NCBI GenBank assembly: GCA_937959175.1
Contig: CALGAS010000369.1
Coordinates: 1 to 18,368 of the forward strand
Direction: 5' to 3'
Length of the DNA stretch: 18,368 bases
From: an uncultured bacterium
GTDB taxonomy: Bacteria > Planctomycetota > Planctomycetia > Pirellulales > UBA1268
Shown here: in pieces, positions 7,727 through 15,164 of the stretch
How the letters are laid out: each line of letters opens with the position of its first letter
Position numbering within the stretch: the first letter of the stretch is position 1
Translations under genes and position numbers: made by a program
Notes under the pieces: generated by a model
Seen by the model: only the letters and a program-made list of their open reading frames with translations
Databases searched by the model: none
Told to the model about the DNA's origin: nothing

Positions 7727-8150
7727 GCCGGAAGGGGGGCTCTCGCCGTCGGCCCGCTCGAACTGGATCACTGCTGGATCTGCCTTGGAACCAGACTGAG
7801 AGATGCGGGTGGCACGACGTGAAGCGGTGATTCGATCGATTGCGGTCGAGGGCCGCGACGGGGAAGCCAATCGAGAGCGTTTTCGCGGGCTTGTCCCCCG
7901 TACGGTGGCCACCGTCGCCACAACGCTCTGCGAGCGATCTGATCCGAAGGGAACTTTCACCGCTGAGGTGACGGTCAGCCCCTGAGGCGGCCGGCCGGGG
8001 TGGCTCCTGGGGCACTTTTTGCCCTGTTTTCCCCGGCTGCCCGATTCTGCGAAACTTTTGGCGGGGTTGACCGTTCAAGAGCCGGAGCCGGTCTGGCCGC
8101 GGCCAGCGGCCCCCTTCTTACTGCCCCATTTCTCTTCTGGAACCACATCC
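7727..8150. other. 424-nt gap without a convincing gene
   Basis: No ORF here has a signal, motif or good ribosome binding site; the 60-codon frame at 7803-7985 is treated as spurious. The gap contains a perfect 14-bp palindrome ACGGTGGCCACCGT (7902-7915), inside a wider inverted pair AGAGCGTT (7874-7881) and AACGCTCT (7922-7929). A weak stem GAGCC/GGCTC (7725-7742) overlaps the end of the EF-hand gene, with no T tract. A TTGACC at 8067-8072 has no matching -10. One of the palindromes could be an operator or RNA stem; chance remains possible at this GC. Confidence 0.5.
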
Positions 8151-8969
8151 ATGATCGCTGTTGGCCGTTTTGTCTGTCTGGCAAGTTCCCTGGCTGCCGC
8201 CCTGATGGCCGGTGGTATCACCCGTCCTGTCGCTGCTGCTGACCGGGAGGGAGGCTTTCTCAAGCCTGCTGTCCAAGCCTGGATGGGTGTCGTGGCCCTG
8301 TTGGCTGACGATGGTGAGCCGGATCGAATGGCTCCCCGGCGGCGTCAGGGACCCCGCGGTGATGCCCTGGCGATGCTCAACGACATCGTTGGCCGGCTCT
8401 CCCGCATCGAGGCGATGCTCGCTGCCCGCGGCCCCATGCGCGGCCCCGGTCCCCGCGACGGGCAGGCCCGTGGCCCCCGGCGGGACGTGCCGCCCGAGAT
8501 GCGAGAGATGATGGAGGCTCGCATGCAGAAGCGACGCGAGCAGATGCAGGACGCTCGCAAGAAGTGGGAGAACGCATCGCCCGAAGAGCGGGACGAGATG
8601 AAGAAGCAGTGGCAGGCCCGCATGGAAGAGGGCCGCAAGAGGATGCAGGAAGCCCGCGAGAAGTGGGAGAACGCATCGCCCGAGGAGCGGGAGGAGATGA
8701 AGAAGCAGTGGCAGGCCCGTCGTCGGGAGGCGTACGGCAGCCGGGAGAAGCCGCGGGCCGAACGTGCCGAAAAGGCTGAGCCGTCGGTCAGCCCTGGCGA
8801 GGTGCGGCAGGCCATGCAGCGGATGCGCGAAGAGGGCCGCCGGCGGATGGAAGACGCCCAGGCAAAAATGCAAGCGGCCCGTAAGCGGTTCCAAGAAATG
8901 GAGCAGCGGATCAAGCGGCTGGAAGCGGAGGTCGCGCGGCTCCGAAAAGCCGCTGAGAAGGACGACTGA
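8151..8969 (+). CDS. secreted charged coiled-coil protein with tandem repeats
   Basis: 272 residues from the ATG at 8151, chosen because a good signal peptide follows (MIAVGRFVCLASSLAAAL, cut after VAAA near residue 30); the frame is open upstream to 8019 but that part lacks features. Residues about 60-100 are Arg/Gly/Pro-rich, with a short LNDIVGRLSRIEAMLAARG helix. From about 115 the chain is almost all charged helix. It has two 33-residue tandem repeats containing WENASPEER and MKKQWQAR (reminiscent of DUF3106-style W-x-SPEE-R repeats), then a C-terminal heptad-like coiled coil (FQEMEQRIKRLEAEVARLRKAAE). It is probably a periplasmic or envelope coiled coil that oligomerises. No enzyme motif is present. 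The element copy B follows 34 nt after the stop. Confidence 0.85.
   Translation: MIAVGRFVCLASSLAAALMAGGITRPVAAADREGGFLKPAVQAWMGVVALLADDGEPDRMAPRRRQGPRGDALAMLNDIVGRLSRIEAMLAARGPMRGPGPRDGQARGPRRDVPPEMREMMEARMQKRREQMQDARKKWENASPEERDEMKKQWQARMEEGRKRMQEAREKWENASPEEREEMKKQWQARRREAYGSREKPRAERAEKAEPSVSPGEVRQAMQRMREEGRRRMEDAQAKMQAARKRFQEMEQRIKRLEAEVARLRKAAEKDD
8523..8720 (+). repeat. two 99-bp tandem repeats within the coiled-coil gene
   Basis: Two in-frame units (8523-8621 and 8622-8720) encode 33 residues each. Both contain KWENASPEER followed by (D/E)EMKKQWQAR. Much of the second half is identical at DNA level, suggesting recent internal duplication. Confidence 0.9.
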
Positions 8970-9003
8970 CGCCGGGTTCGTGAGGTTGAAGCACGGTCGG
9001 TTG

Positions 9004-9117
9004 TTGGTTGTGACCGCGGTTTGGGCGGGTTGGTGGTGAACGGTTTCCCGGGCTTCCGGGGGCCGGGAAGGCCACATGACCCGCCGTCCCCCCGGCTCGC
9101 GCCGGGGGGCTTTTATG
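9004..9117 (+). ncRNA. duplicated 114-nt intergenic element, copy B (candidate structured RNA)
   Basis: Second copy of the element at 3811-3924, in the same orientation and again just downstream of a plus-strand gene. It runs from TTGGTTGTGAC to CTTTTATG. The inner hairpin is CCCGG-GCTT-CCGGG, and a longer alternative pairing TTCCCGG with CCGGGAA is also possible. The last 38 nt (9080-9117) are identical to copy A. Its end overlaps the last codons of the convergent dehydrogenase gene (stop 9113-9115). Both copies could be 3'-UTR modules, sRNAs or pieces of a dispersed repeat. Confidence 0.6.
9088..9114 (+). terminator. intrinsic terminator closing element copy B
   Basis: CCCCCCGGC (9088-9096), TCGC loop, GCCGGGGGG (9101-9109), then CTTTTA: the same hairpin as at 3895-3921. 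It would terminate plus-strand transcription from the coiled-coil gene just before the convergent gene. Confidence 0.75.
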
Positions 9118-10309
9118 GGCTGCGACGGGGTTCGCTGGGTCCGGGGGTGACGATCACGCGGAGCGCGTCGGGCCGGGCCGCCCGTGCCAGGGCCTCGTTG
9201 ACCTGCTCGATCGGAAACACCGGCCCGGCCAGTGCCGCCAGCGACGCACCGGCCGGGCTGGCCAGGTGCTCGACAGCCGTGACGAGATCCTCGGGCAGGT
9301 AGTTGTGCACGCCCTGCACGGTGATCTGGCGGCGGACGATTCGCTCGGGGTCGAAACTGATTCCCGGACTGGGACTGACGCTGCCAGCAAGGATGCAGAT
9401 GCCGCCGGTGGCCGTCAGTTCCATCGCCATGCTGACCGAGGCTGCCGTGCCACTGGCCTCGACGACCACATCAACGCCGTCCGGGCGAAAGGCCTCGTGA
9501 TGACCGTCAGCCGGCTCGGCCTGCCGGAGCATCTCGATCGCCTCCTCATCGATGCGGTCTGGCGGGGCCGCCGTCACCGCGCCAGCGATCGCGGCGACGG
9601 CCCGCTCCCGCCGGGCTGCAACCGGGTCGATGAGCGTCAACCGCCCGACACCTGCCGCCCGCAGCAGGCTGGCCACCGAGAGTCCGAGCATGCCTGCGCC
9701 CAGCACCACCAGGGTGCAGTCGGCGAGACCGCGGCCGGACAGTCCGCTTATCCCCAACTGTTGCCTGACGGTTCGTACAATGGCCGCGGCTGTCGCGACG
9801 GCACAACTGGCCGGCACGGCCGCCGTGTCGGCCAGCGAGTCAGGCAGGGGCATGATCGCCGTGCCGGAAAAGACCTGCACAAGATCGGCCAACCCGCCGG
9901 AGAGCCCGTGCTTCGACTCGAGCGGTGAGTGACCATACTTGACGAGATGTCGGCACTTCTGGGGCATGCCCTGCCGACAACGGTCGCAGGCTCCGCAGGA
10001 GGCGCAGACACTCCAGGTGATCCGTTGGCCGATTTCCAACGGCCGACCGTGGACACATCGCGGCGGCTCGCCCGGGCCGAACGCCGCGATCCGACCGACG
10101 ATTTCATGGCCGAGGATCGTCGGCACCGGATGCGGCCGCCGACCGTGGGCCGTGTGCAGATCGCTTCCGCAGAGGGAACACGCCGTCACCTGCACGAGGA
10201 TGTCGCCTGCCCCAAGCGGAGGCAGAGCGAACTCCCGGCACTCGAGGGGTTTCCCCGGCTCGACCAAGACGGCTGCCCGGGCGGTCTGCGGTAGATTTTG
10301 CTTCAACAT
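9113..10309 (-). CDS. zinc-dependent alcohol dehydrogenase, HpnZ-like
   Basis: 398 residues from the ATG at 10309; family N-termini begin near here (QTARAAVLVEPGKPLECREF). It is a medium-chain dehydrogenase (GroES-like plus Rossmann). Catalytic zinc ligands are C47 (SLCGSD) and H68-E69 (GHE). The structural zinc ligands C105, C108, C111, C119 are in CGACDRC...QKC. NAD binding is shown by GAGMLG (204-209) and an acidic D228 at the end of the second strand, favouring NAD over NADP. The stretch CRQGMPQKCRHLVKYGHS, then LSGGLAD and the SGTAIMPLPD region, matches my recollection of the phosphonate-catabolism-associated clade (TIGR03366). No phosphonate genes lie in the window, so the substrate is open. 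The frame runs up to 10480, but that extension has codon use unlike the gene and a good promoter lies inside it. The 3' end touches the plus-strand terminator. Confidence 0.88.
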   Translation of the reverse strand: MLKQNLPQTARAAVLVEPGKPLECREFALPPLGAGDILVQVTACSLCGSDLHTAHGRRPHPVPTILGHEIVGRIAAFGPGEPPRCVHGRPLEIGQRITWSVCASCGACDRCRQGMPQKCRHLVKYGHSPLESKHGLSGGLADLVQVFSGTAIMPLPDSLADTAAVPASCAVATAAAIVRTVRQQLGISGLSGRGLADCTLVVLGAGMLGLSVASLLRAAGVGRLTLIDPVAARRERAVAAIAGAVTAAPPDRIDEEAIEMLRQAEPADGHHEAFRPDGVDVVVEASGTAASVSMAMELTATGGICILAGSVSPSPGISFDPERIVRRQITVQGVHNYLPEDLVTAVEHLASPAGASLAALAGPVFPIEQVNEALARAARPDALRVIVTPGPSEPRRSP

Positions 10310-10332
10310 TGCCTGTGACTTCGCCGGGTAGG

Positions 10333-10362
10333 ATCGTAGCGTTTCCTGACTCGCAACCACAA
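10333..10362 (-). promoter_or_regulatory. candidate sigma-70-like promoter for the dehydrogenase
   Basis: On the minus strand TTGTGG (10362-10357), an 18-nt spacer and TACGAT (10338-10333) lie just ahead of the ATG at 10309, leaving a leader of about 17-20 nt. This agrees with the chosen start. The -35 is imperfect. Confidence 0.4.
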
Positions 10363-10370
10363 GAACACCC

Positions 10371-10412
10371 GAAAACTGTGGAGTTTTCAGCAGCACGACC
10401 GAATCCGGTCGT
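10371..10412. other. two adjacent 7-bp perfect hairpins upstream of the dehydrogenase promoter
   Basis: GAAAACT-GTGG-AGTTTTC (10371-10388) and ACGACCG-AATC-CGGTCGT (10395-10412) lie six bases apart, immediately upstream of the candidate promoter. As DNA they could be operator half-sites; as RNA they could be part of the 3' end of the topoisomerase transcript. Neither is followed by a clear T tract. Confidence 0.5.
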
Positions 10413-10529
10413 TCTTCCACCACCTCGGCGGCTGAATCATGAATGACCCACCCCCGAAATGATGTTGACTGAAAGACCACACCCAGTGCTGGGATGCCGC
10501 CTCAAAGGGGGGCCGCCAACCTGCCGCCG

Positions 10530-12686
10530 TCAGCCCCGGCGTCGCCGGCGGGCCTTCTTTTTCGGCCGTGGAGAGGTGCTTGTTGAAGCCTTGCCAGGGT
10601 CCAGGGAGGCAGGCTCCCGATCGCTCGGTTCGCCATCGGCTGGCAGCGATTGGGACACGATGATGCAGTTCTCCCCGAGATCGAGCTCATCGGGCTCGTC
10701 GATCGGCCGGCCCCGGTCATCGAGTTTGACGTCGGCCTCGGCAGTCTTCCGCTTGGCGACGGACAGGAGTTGCTCGTAGAGATCGGCCCGGTCGGCACCG
10801 TTGATCTGGGAAACGGCACTGGCCACCTCGCCGAGATACCGGAGAAAGATGTTTCGCCGCTGCCCCTCCTGGGCCACCCGCAGCCGCCGCCTCAGGTACA
10901 TGCCGAGCTTGCGGCCCACCGCCTGGAGAGCCAGCCGGATCTCCTTCTGGATCTCGGGGTAATGGGCGATCGCCTCCTTCGACTCGCTGGTGAAGGGCAC
11001 CCAGACGCTGGCCATGTGCACCATCACGGTCACTGGACCGCTGGGCAGGCTGCCCCGCGACTGGGAGAGGCCGTAGGACCGCCAGTTGGTCGAGAGGATC
11101 GTCTGCGTGATCGCACAGGCGGCATGCTGAAACTGGAGCGGCACCCGGTTGGCGAATCGAAGGACCGTCATGCTCTGGCCTTCCTCGGCGTTGACATGCT
11201 GCATCGCCTCGTGGAGGGCGTCGAGCTGCTTCTTGGCCAGCTTGGCGGGTGACTGGCGGGGCGTCAGCTTTGCCTCGGTGAGAATCTTGTCGGCCCCCTC
11301 CGAGCCGACGCCGGCGAAGGTCGTGATCAAAAACTGCCGCATGCTGCGGGCATCGCTCTCCCCGGCCAACTCGCCGAGCGCCTCCCGGCTGATCCGCTTG
11401 GCCGACGGGCCGCCACCGTAGGCCAGCGCAGCCTCGATCTGGAACGGATTGCCGCGATAGACCGCCGGCGGCCGGGTCGCCGCGGTGAAGAACTCGCCCG
11501 GCACCACCTGCCGGAGCCCGGCCAAGAGCCGCTGCTCCCCGATCGGCACGATGCAGTCGGTCGCCGGGGGCGGGATTCGGGTCTCCTGGATCGCCCGATA
11601 GATCGCATCGGCTTCCCCGCGGCCCAGTCTGCCGGCGGTGGCCCGGGTCGAGAGCTTGGCCGCCTCGCAGAGCTTGCGAGCGGTGCCGGCCGAGACCCGT
11701 GAGAAGGACTGCGTGAGGAACTGGGCCAGCGTGATCCGAGGATGCTCCTGGAGCATCGTCACCAGCCGGCCGAGTTCCACGCCGTAAGGGTGCGGCTTGA
11801 TCTCCTTGGGCTCTGGCGGCAGTTCATGGTTGGCTCGTTCCAACAGCCGCTCACTGCCGTCGGGGCCCTGGAAGTGGATCCGGGCGTGCGGATTGGCGAT
11901 CGCGGTCTGCTCGAGGTATTCCTCAACACTGCCGCGGCCCCGATGGAACTTGGCCTCCATCTCAATGGTCACGCGGGTGCCATGGTCGATCGGCTGCTCA
12001 AGATCGTTGACCGCGACCCACTCGATGCCCCGCTTGCGGATCATCTCTTCGCCCGCCTTGCCGGCCGGCACGTCGACGCCCGCCCCTTTGCCATTCAAAA
12101 TCTCGGGCTGGTTGGTCTTGGTGTCGATCCGCAACTCGTAGTAGTGAGCCGGATCCTTGCGGGAGGTCTTCGAGATGATCTTCACCGGCTTGCCGGTGGT
12201 CAGCACGCCGTACATGCCGGCAGCCGAGATGCCGATGCCCTGCTGGCCCCGGCTCATCCGCAGCCGGTGGAACTTCGAGCCGTAGAGCAGCTTGCCGAAG
12301 ATCAGCGGGATCTGCTTGCTGACGATGCCCGGCCCGTTGTCCTGGACACTCATCCGGTAGCGGGCCCCGCTCTCTCCGACCTGCTCGATCCGCACCCAGA
12401 TTTCGGGCAGGATGCCGGCTTCTTCGCAGGCGTCGAGGGCGTTGTCGACCGCCTCCTTGACGCTCGTCAGGAGCGCCTTGCGCGGGGAATCGAAGCCCAG
12501 CAGATGACGATTCTTCGCGAAAAACTCGCTGACGGAGATGTCCCGCTGGCCGGCCGCCAGGGTTTGGGCAGTGGCCCGCCGCCTGGTGCGGGCCCGCGGC
12601 GGCCGACCGGTTGCGGCCGCCTCCGCCTCCGCGGGCGGCCCGGCAGCGGCCGGTTCTGACTTTCGGATGCGGGCTTTGCGAGCCAT
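10530..12686 (-). CDS. top6B: DNA topoisomerase VI subunit B
   Basis: 718 residues; type IIB topoisomerase ATPase subunit, which with subunit A relaxes and decatenates DNA. The ATG at 12686 is preceded by GGGGAATCA; the open frame to 12992 is basic, unstructured and probably not translated. The N-terminus has a basic, Ala-rich tail (1-45). The GHKL ATPase follows: SVSEFFAKNRHLLGF, KEAVDNALDACEEAG (E78, N82), QDNGPGI (116-121) and SRGQQGIGISAAGMYG (145-160). Next come the H2TH region and the transducer domain, with a GLSQSRGSLPSGP motif and HMASVWVPFTSESKEAIA, which carries the switch lysine region. A C-terminal acidic linker leads to a Lys/Arg-rich end (KKKARRRRRG). The subunit is larger than most archaeal ones because of terminal tails. 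Subunit A is not adjacent on either side. Confidence 0.96.
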   Translation of the reverse strand: MARKARIRKSEPAAAGPPAEAEAAATGRPPRARTRRRATAQTLAAGQRDISVSEFFAKNRHLLGFDSPRKALLTSVKEAVDNALDACEEAGILPEIWVRIEQVGESGARYRMSVQDNGPGIVSKQIPLIFGKLLYGSKFHRLRMSRGQQGIGISAAGMYGVLTTGKPVKIISKTSRKDPAHYYELRIDTKTNQPEILNGKGAGVDVPAGKAGEEMIRKRGIEWVAVNDLEQPIDHGTRVTIEMEAKFHRGRGSVEEYLEQTAIANPHARIHFQGPDGSERLLERANHELPPEPKEIKPHPYGVELGRLVTMLQEHPRITLAQFLTQSFSRVSAGTARKLCEAAKLSTRATAGRLGRGEADAIYRAIQETRIPPPATDCIVPIGEQRLLAGLRQVVPGEFFTAATRPPAVYRGNPFQIEAALAYGGGPSAKRISREALGELAGESDARSMRQFLITTFAGVGSEGADKILTEAKLTPRQSPAKLAKKQLDALHEAMQHVNAEEGQSMTVLRFANRVPLQFQHAACAITQTILSTNWRSYGLSQSRGSLPSGPVTVMVHMASVWVPFTSESKEAIAHYPEIQKEIRLALQAVGRKLGMYLRRRLRVAQEGQRRNIFLRYLGEVASAVSQINGADRADLYEQLLSVAKRKTAEADVKLDDRGRPIDEPDELDLGENCIIVSQSLPADGEPSDREPASLDPGKASTSTSPRPKKKARRRRRG

Positions 12687-12968
12687 TGATTCCCCGAACG
12701 CGTGGCGAGAAACCGTGACTTTGACCAGCCAGGAAGGCCTTGGCAAGGGGGGCCGAGTTTGCCGGTTACGGAGAGGCTGCCGGCCGCCCCTGGCGATTGC
12801 CCGGCCTGGAGACTGCCGCGCGAAGGTATGCCTGTTGGGGAGAGCCGCCCAGAGACGGCCGCGGCCACTGATGCCGCTGACATGACGCAGCCGAAGATGC
12901 TTGCGACGCCACGGTGAGCCAAGCCCGTCTGGGGGACGGGCCGCCGCGGCTGCCGGGGAGTTGCCGCC

Positions 12969-13316
12969 ATGCACCGCACCACGATCCTTCACCGCTGGCT
13001 CCTGGCCGCGGCCATCACCTGCGTCGCGGTCGCGACCGAGCAGGCTGTCGCGATTCCGATCGACGGGGGAGTCGAAGGCCCGGTGCCCGATGTCTTCTAC
13101 AATTTTTACACCCCGCCGGTCCCGGTGGGACCCTACCCGGCGATGGGCGCCCAGCTCTACGTTTCACCGCGACCGGTGCCGCCGCGGGTGGGCCACACGT
13201 GGATCACCTACCCTCCCTTCATGCCACACGAGTTTCTCTACAAGCATCGGCGGAAGTATGTCCGGCCGGCCGGCGTGACGGGTTTGCGGACAACCGTTCA
13301 CGGCTATTGGTGGTGA
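12969..13316 (+). CDS. small secreted Pro/aromatic-rich protein, function unknown
   Basis: 115 residues. A signal peptide (RWLLAAAITCVAVA core, cut after AVA near residue 28) leaves a short mature protein rich in Pro, Tyr, Val and Gly. It has FYNFYTPPVPVGPYPAMGAQLYVSPRPVPPRVGHTWITYPPFMPHEFLY and ends in HGYWW. There is no Cys in the mature part. GGGGAG about eight bases before the ATG is a good ribosome binding site. The next gene starts 11 nt after its stop, so they form an operon. It resembles planctomycetal exported hypothetical proteins; I cannot assign a function. Confidence 0.8.
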   Translation: MHRTTILHRWLLAAAITCVAVATEQAVAIPIDGGVEGPVPDVFYNFYTPPVPVGPYPAMGAQLYVSPRPVPPRVGHTWITYPPFMPHEFLYKHRRKYVRPAGVTGLRTTVHGYWW

Positions 13317-13327
13317 GGAGAACTGCG

Positions 13328-13921
13328 ATGCGCTATTGGAAGACCCTGCCCGCGATCAGCGGACTCGTCCTGCTGGGCCTGATGGTGATGCCCCGCGAGT
13401 CACTCGCCTGGCATCCGCACCATCCTCCGCGTCATCAGGCAGGCCTCGTCGGCTGCACCGGATGCTATCCCGGCGGGCCTTGCCAGGCGGGCTGTCAGGG
13501 CCATTGCGGTCGGGGCCACTGCCGGCACGGCGGGCAGAAGCTGTGCGGGCACTGCGGCACGGGCCTCTTCGGGCACTGCCGGCATGGCCACTGCGACGGT
13601 CATTGGCTCCATCACGACACGATCGAGAAGCGGTACTTCCTGCGGAGCCAAGGCAAGAGCTGGCACAGCGGCTGGTACGACCCGACCGAGGGCCGACCGA
13701 TCGCGTTGGTCGTGCCGCCGACGGCGGAGTTCATGACGCAGTATTCCTGGGGCGTGCCAAGCTCACGGGTCATGCCACTCTACCACCAGTTTCGACGGCC
13801 CTACCCCGGGCCGGGTGCGATGGCAGGCGGGGGTGCAGGCTTCATGCCCACGCCCAACCAGCCGAGCGACACCGTGCAGTTTGGTGTCAACGCGGTCCGC
13901 GGCCCCTGGAACGGCTATTGA
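13328..13921 (+). CDS. secreted Cys/His-rich protein with GHC repeats, function unknown
   Basis: 197 residues. A signal peptide (1-27, ending RESLA|W) precedes a Cys/His cluster (about 30-92) with ten cysteines, mostly in GHC or HC pairs (QGHC, RGHC, CGHC, FGHC, HGHC). This suggests metal binding or a disulfide-bonded surface protein. The C-terminal half (95-197) lacks Cys and has a conserved-looking block with EKRYFLRSQGKSWHSGWYDPTEG, a Gly/Pro-rich stretch and an NAVRGPWNGY end. AGGAG seven bases before the ATG is strong. It is the second gene of the pair at 12969, and its Cys-rich part resembles in style the protein at 4002-4454. No known family is recognised. Confidence 0.82.
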   Translation: MRYWKTLPAISGLVLLGLMVMPRESLAWHPHHPPRHQAGLVGCTGCYPGGPCQAGCQGHCGRGHCRHGGQKLCGHCGTGLFGHCRHGHCDGHWLHHDTIEKRYFLRSQGKSWHSGWYDPTEGRPIALVVPPTAEFMTQYSWGVPSSRVMPLYHQFRRPYPGPGAMAGGGAGFMPTPNQPSDTVQFGVNAVRGPWNGY

Positions 13922-13998
13922 ACTGACGGCTGATCACCCTGCTGCAGCGAGTTGCCGCCAGCAGCCCATCACGGATGCGGAGTCGGCCGGCTGGCGGC

Positions 13999-15042
13999 TC
14001 AATCATGGAGTGACGCCGCCAACCGTTCACGAGCGAGCTCGGCCCAGGGGCTCTGGGGAGCGAGGGTCAGGAATCGACGCAGGTGGGAGCAGGCCTCCGC
14101 TGGCCGCCCCAGTTCGGTCAGGATTCCGGCCAGGTGCCAGTGGGCGTCGGCATACTCCGGCTCCTGCCGAAGGCCTCCTTCTAAAGCCGCCAGGGCGAGT
14201 TCCAACTCGCCGAGTTCGCCGAGCACGCAGCCGAGACTCACGCGGGCCTGGAGATGATCGGGGGCGAGTTCCAGCGTCGCGTAATATCGCTCTCGAGCGG
14301 CCGTCAAATCACCTGCTCGATAGAGCAGTTCCGCGAGCGTGAAGGTGACGCCGGCCGTCGGCCCCTGGGCCTGGAGAACCGCCCGCAACGCTTCGGCTGC
14401 CTCGACATATTCGCCGGCCGCTTCGAGATCGTCGGCCAGGTCGAGGATTTCCGCGACGACCTCACCCCCGGGAGATGAGACGTCAACCGAACCATCACCG
14501 GCATCGGGCGGCGACGACGCCAGTGGTGACGGGGCCCGCCCAACAAACTCGACCACCGGTGGCTCTTCTCGACGGCTCCGGTCAGGCAGCAGCCCAAGCG
14601 ACTCGGTGTAGAAGGCGAACTGCATCTGCCCGCCGGCCGCCAGCAGTCTTCCATCGCGGTCGATCGACAGCCGGCGGCCGTCGACCACGATCCGGTCGAT
14701 GGTCGTGGCAACCCCGCCGCTGCCTGGTGCCAGACTCGCCAGCTTGGCATCGATCTCACGCAGCGACAGCCCGGAGGCCAGCAGACCCGCCAGGCGACGA
14801 CCGAGCACCAACTGGCCGAAGTCGAGCCACTCGAGGGAACCGATTCGTTCGGCCACTTCGAGCAGGCCGACTCGGATCCAGTGGCGAACCGCCGCCGGGG
14901 GCACCCTCAAGACATCGGCCATCATCGATGCAGAGTAGCGACCGCCCAACGAGGCCACAGCCGGAAAGCCAGGCTCGTCGCCATCCGAGGCGGTGTCGGC
15001 GAAGGGGTCGTCCCTGACCTGCTGGTCCATGCCCGGCGTCAT
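13999..15042 (-). CDS. MerR-type helix-turn-helix protein with C-terminal TPRs
   Basis: 347 residues. Residues about 35-105 form a MerR-like winged helix: YSASMMADVLRVPPAAVRHWIRVGLL, then WLDFGQLVLGRRLAGLLASGLSLREIDAKL. Residues 120-195 are a linker with an FAFYTESLGLLPD stretch and a Pro/Ser/Asp-rich part. Residues about 196-345 hold around four TPR units (AGEYVEAAEALRAVLQ, AGDLTAARERYYATLELAPD, LGELELALAALEGGLRQEPE, LGRPAEACSHLRRFLTLAP). The usual MerR effector domain is absent. It probably binds DNA and uses the TPRs for protein contact, but target and role are unknown. The ATG at 15042 follows AGGAAGGA immediately; ATG 15030 is an equally possible start. Convergent with the secreted gene pair. 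Confidence 0.85.
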   Translation of the reverse strand: MTPGMDQQVRDDPFADTASDGDEPGFPAVASLGGRYSASMMADVLRVPPAAVRHWIRVGLLEVAERIGSLEWLDFGQLVLGRRLAGLLASGLSLREIDAKLASLAPGSGGVATTIDRIVVDGRRLSIDRDGRLLAAGGQMQFAFYTESLGLLPDRSRREEPPVVEFVGRAPSPLASSPPDAGDGSVDVSSPGGEVVAEILDLADDLEAAGEYVEAAEALRAVLQAQGPTAGVTFTLAELLYRAGDLTAARERYYATLELAPDHLQARVSLGCVLGELGELELALAALEGGLRQEPEYADAHWHLAGILTELGRPAEACSHLRRFLTLAPQSPWAELARERLAASLHD

Positions 15043-15102
15043 TCCTTCCTGGGACTCATACCCATCAGGAATCTAACGCCCCGAGGTGGGCATTCCTAGC
15101 AG

Positions 15103-15125
15103 CCCGCCGAAAACATGCCGGCGGG
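15103..15125. other. GC hairpin between YTV and MerR-TPR genes
   Basis: CCCGCCG (15103-15109), a nine-base loop and CGGCGGG (15119-15125) form a 7-bp stem in the 122-nt gap. Neither side has a T tract, so a terminator role for the upstream minus-strand YTV gene is only possible. Confidence 0.3.
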
Positions 15126-15164
15126 TCGGGGATTTTCGCGGGCCGCGAGGCGTGGCCGGGCCAC

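Noticed and set aside
7803..7985. 60-codon ORF in the gap before the coiled-coil gene
   Set aside because: No convincing ribosome binding site, motif or signal; it overlaps the palindromes and long frames arise easily at this GC.
10310..10480. N-terminal extension of the dehydrogenase frame
   Set aside because: Contains the candidate promoter and hairpins, has codon use unlike the gene (many A/T third positions), and family proteins start at about 10309.
12687..12992. N-terminal extension of the topoisomerase VI B frame
   Set aside because: Basic, low-complexity translation without similarity to the family; it would overlap the divergent secreted gene, and ATG 12686 has a Shine-Dalgarno. 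The gap at 12687-12968 shows only short GC palindromes such as GGCCGCGGCC and no clear promoter.
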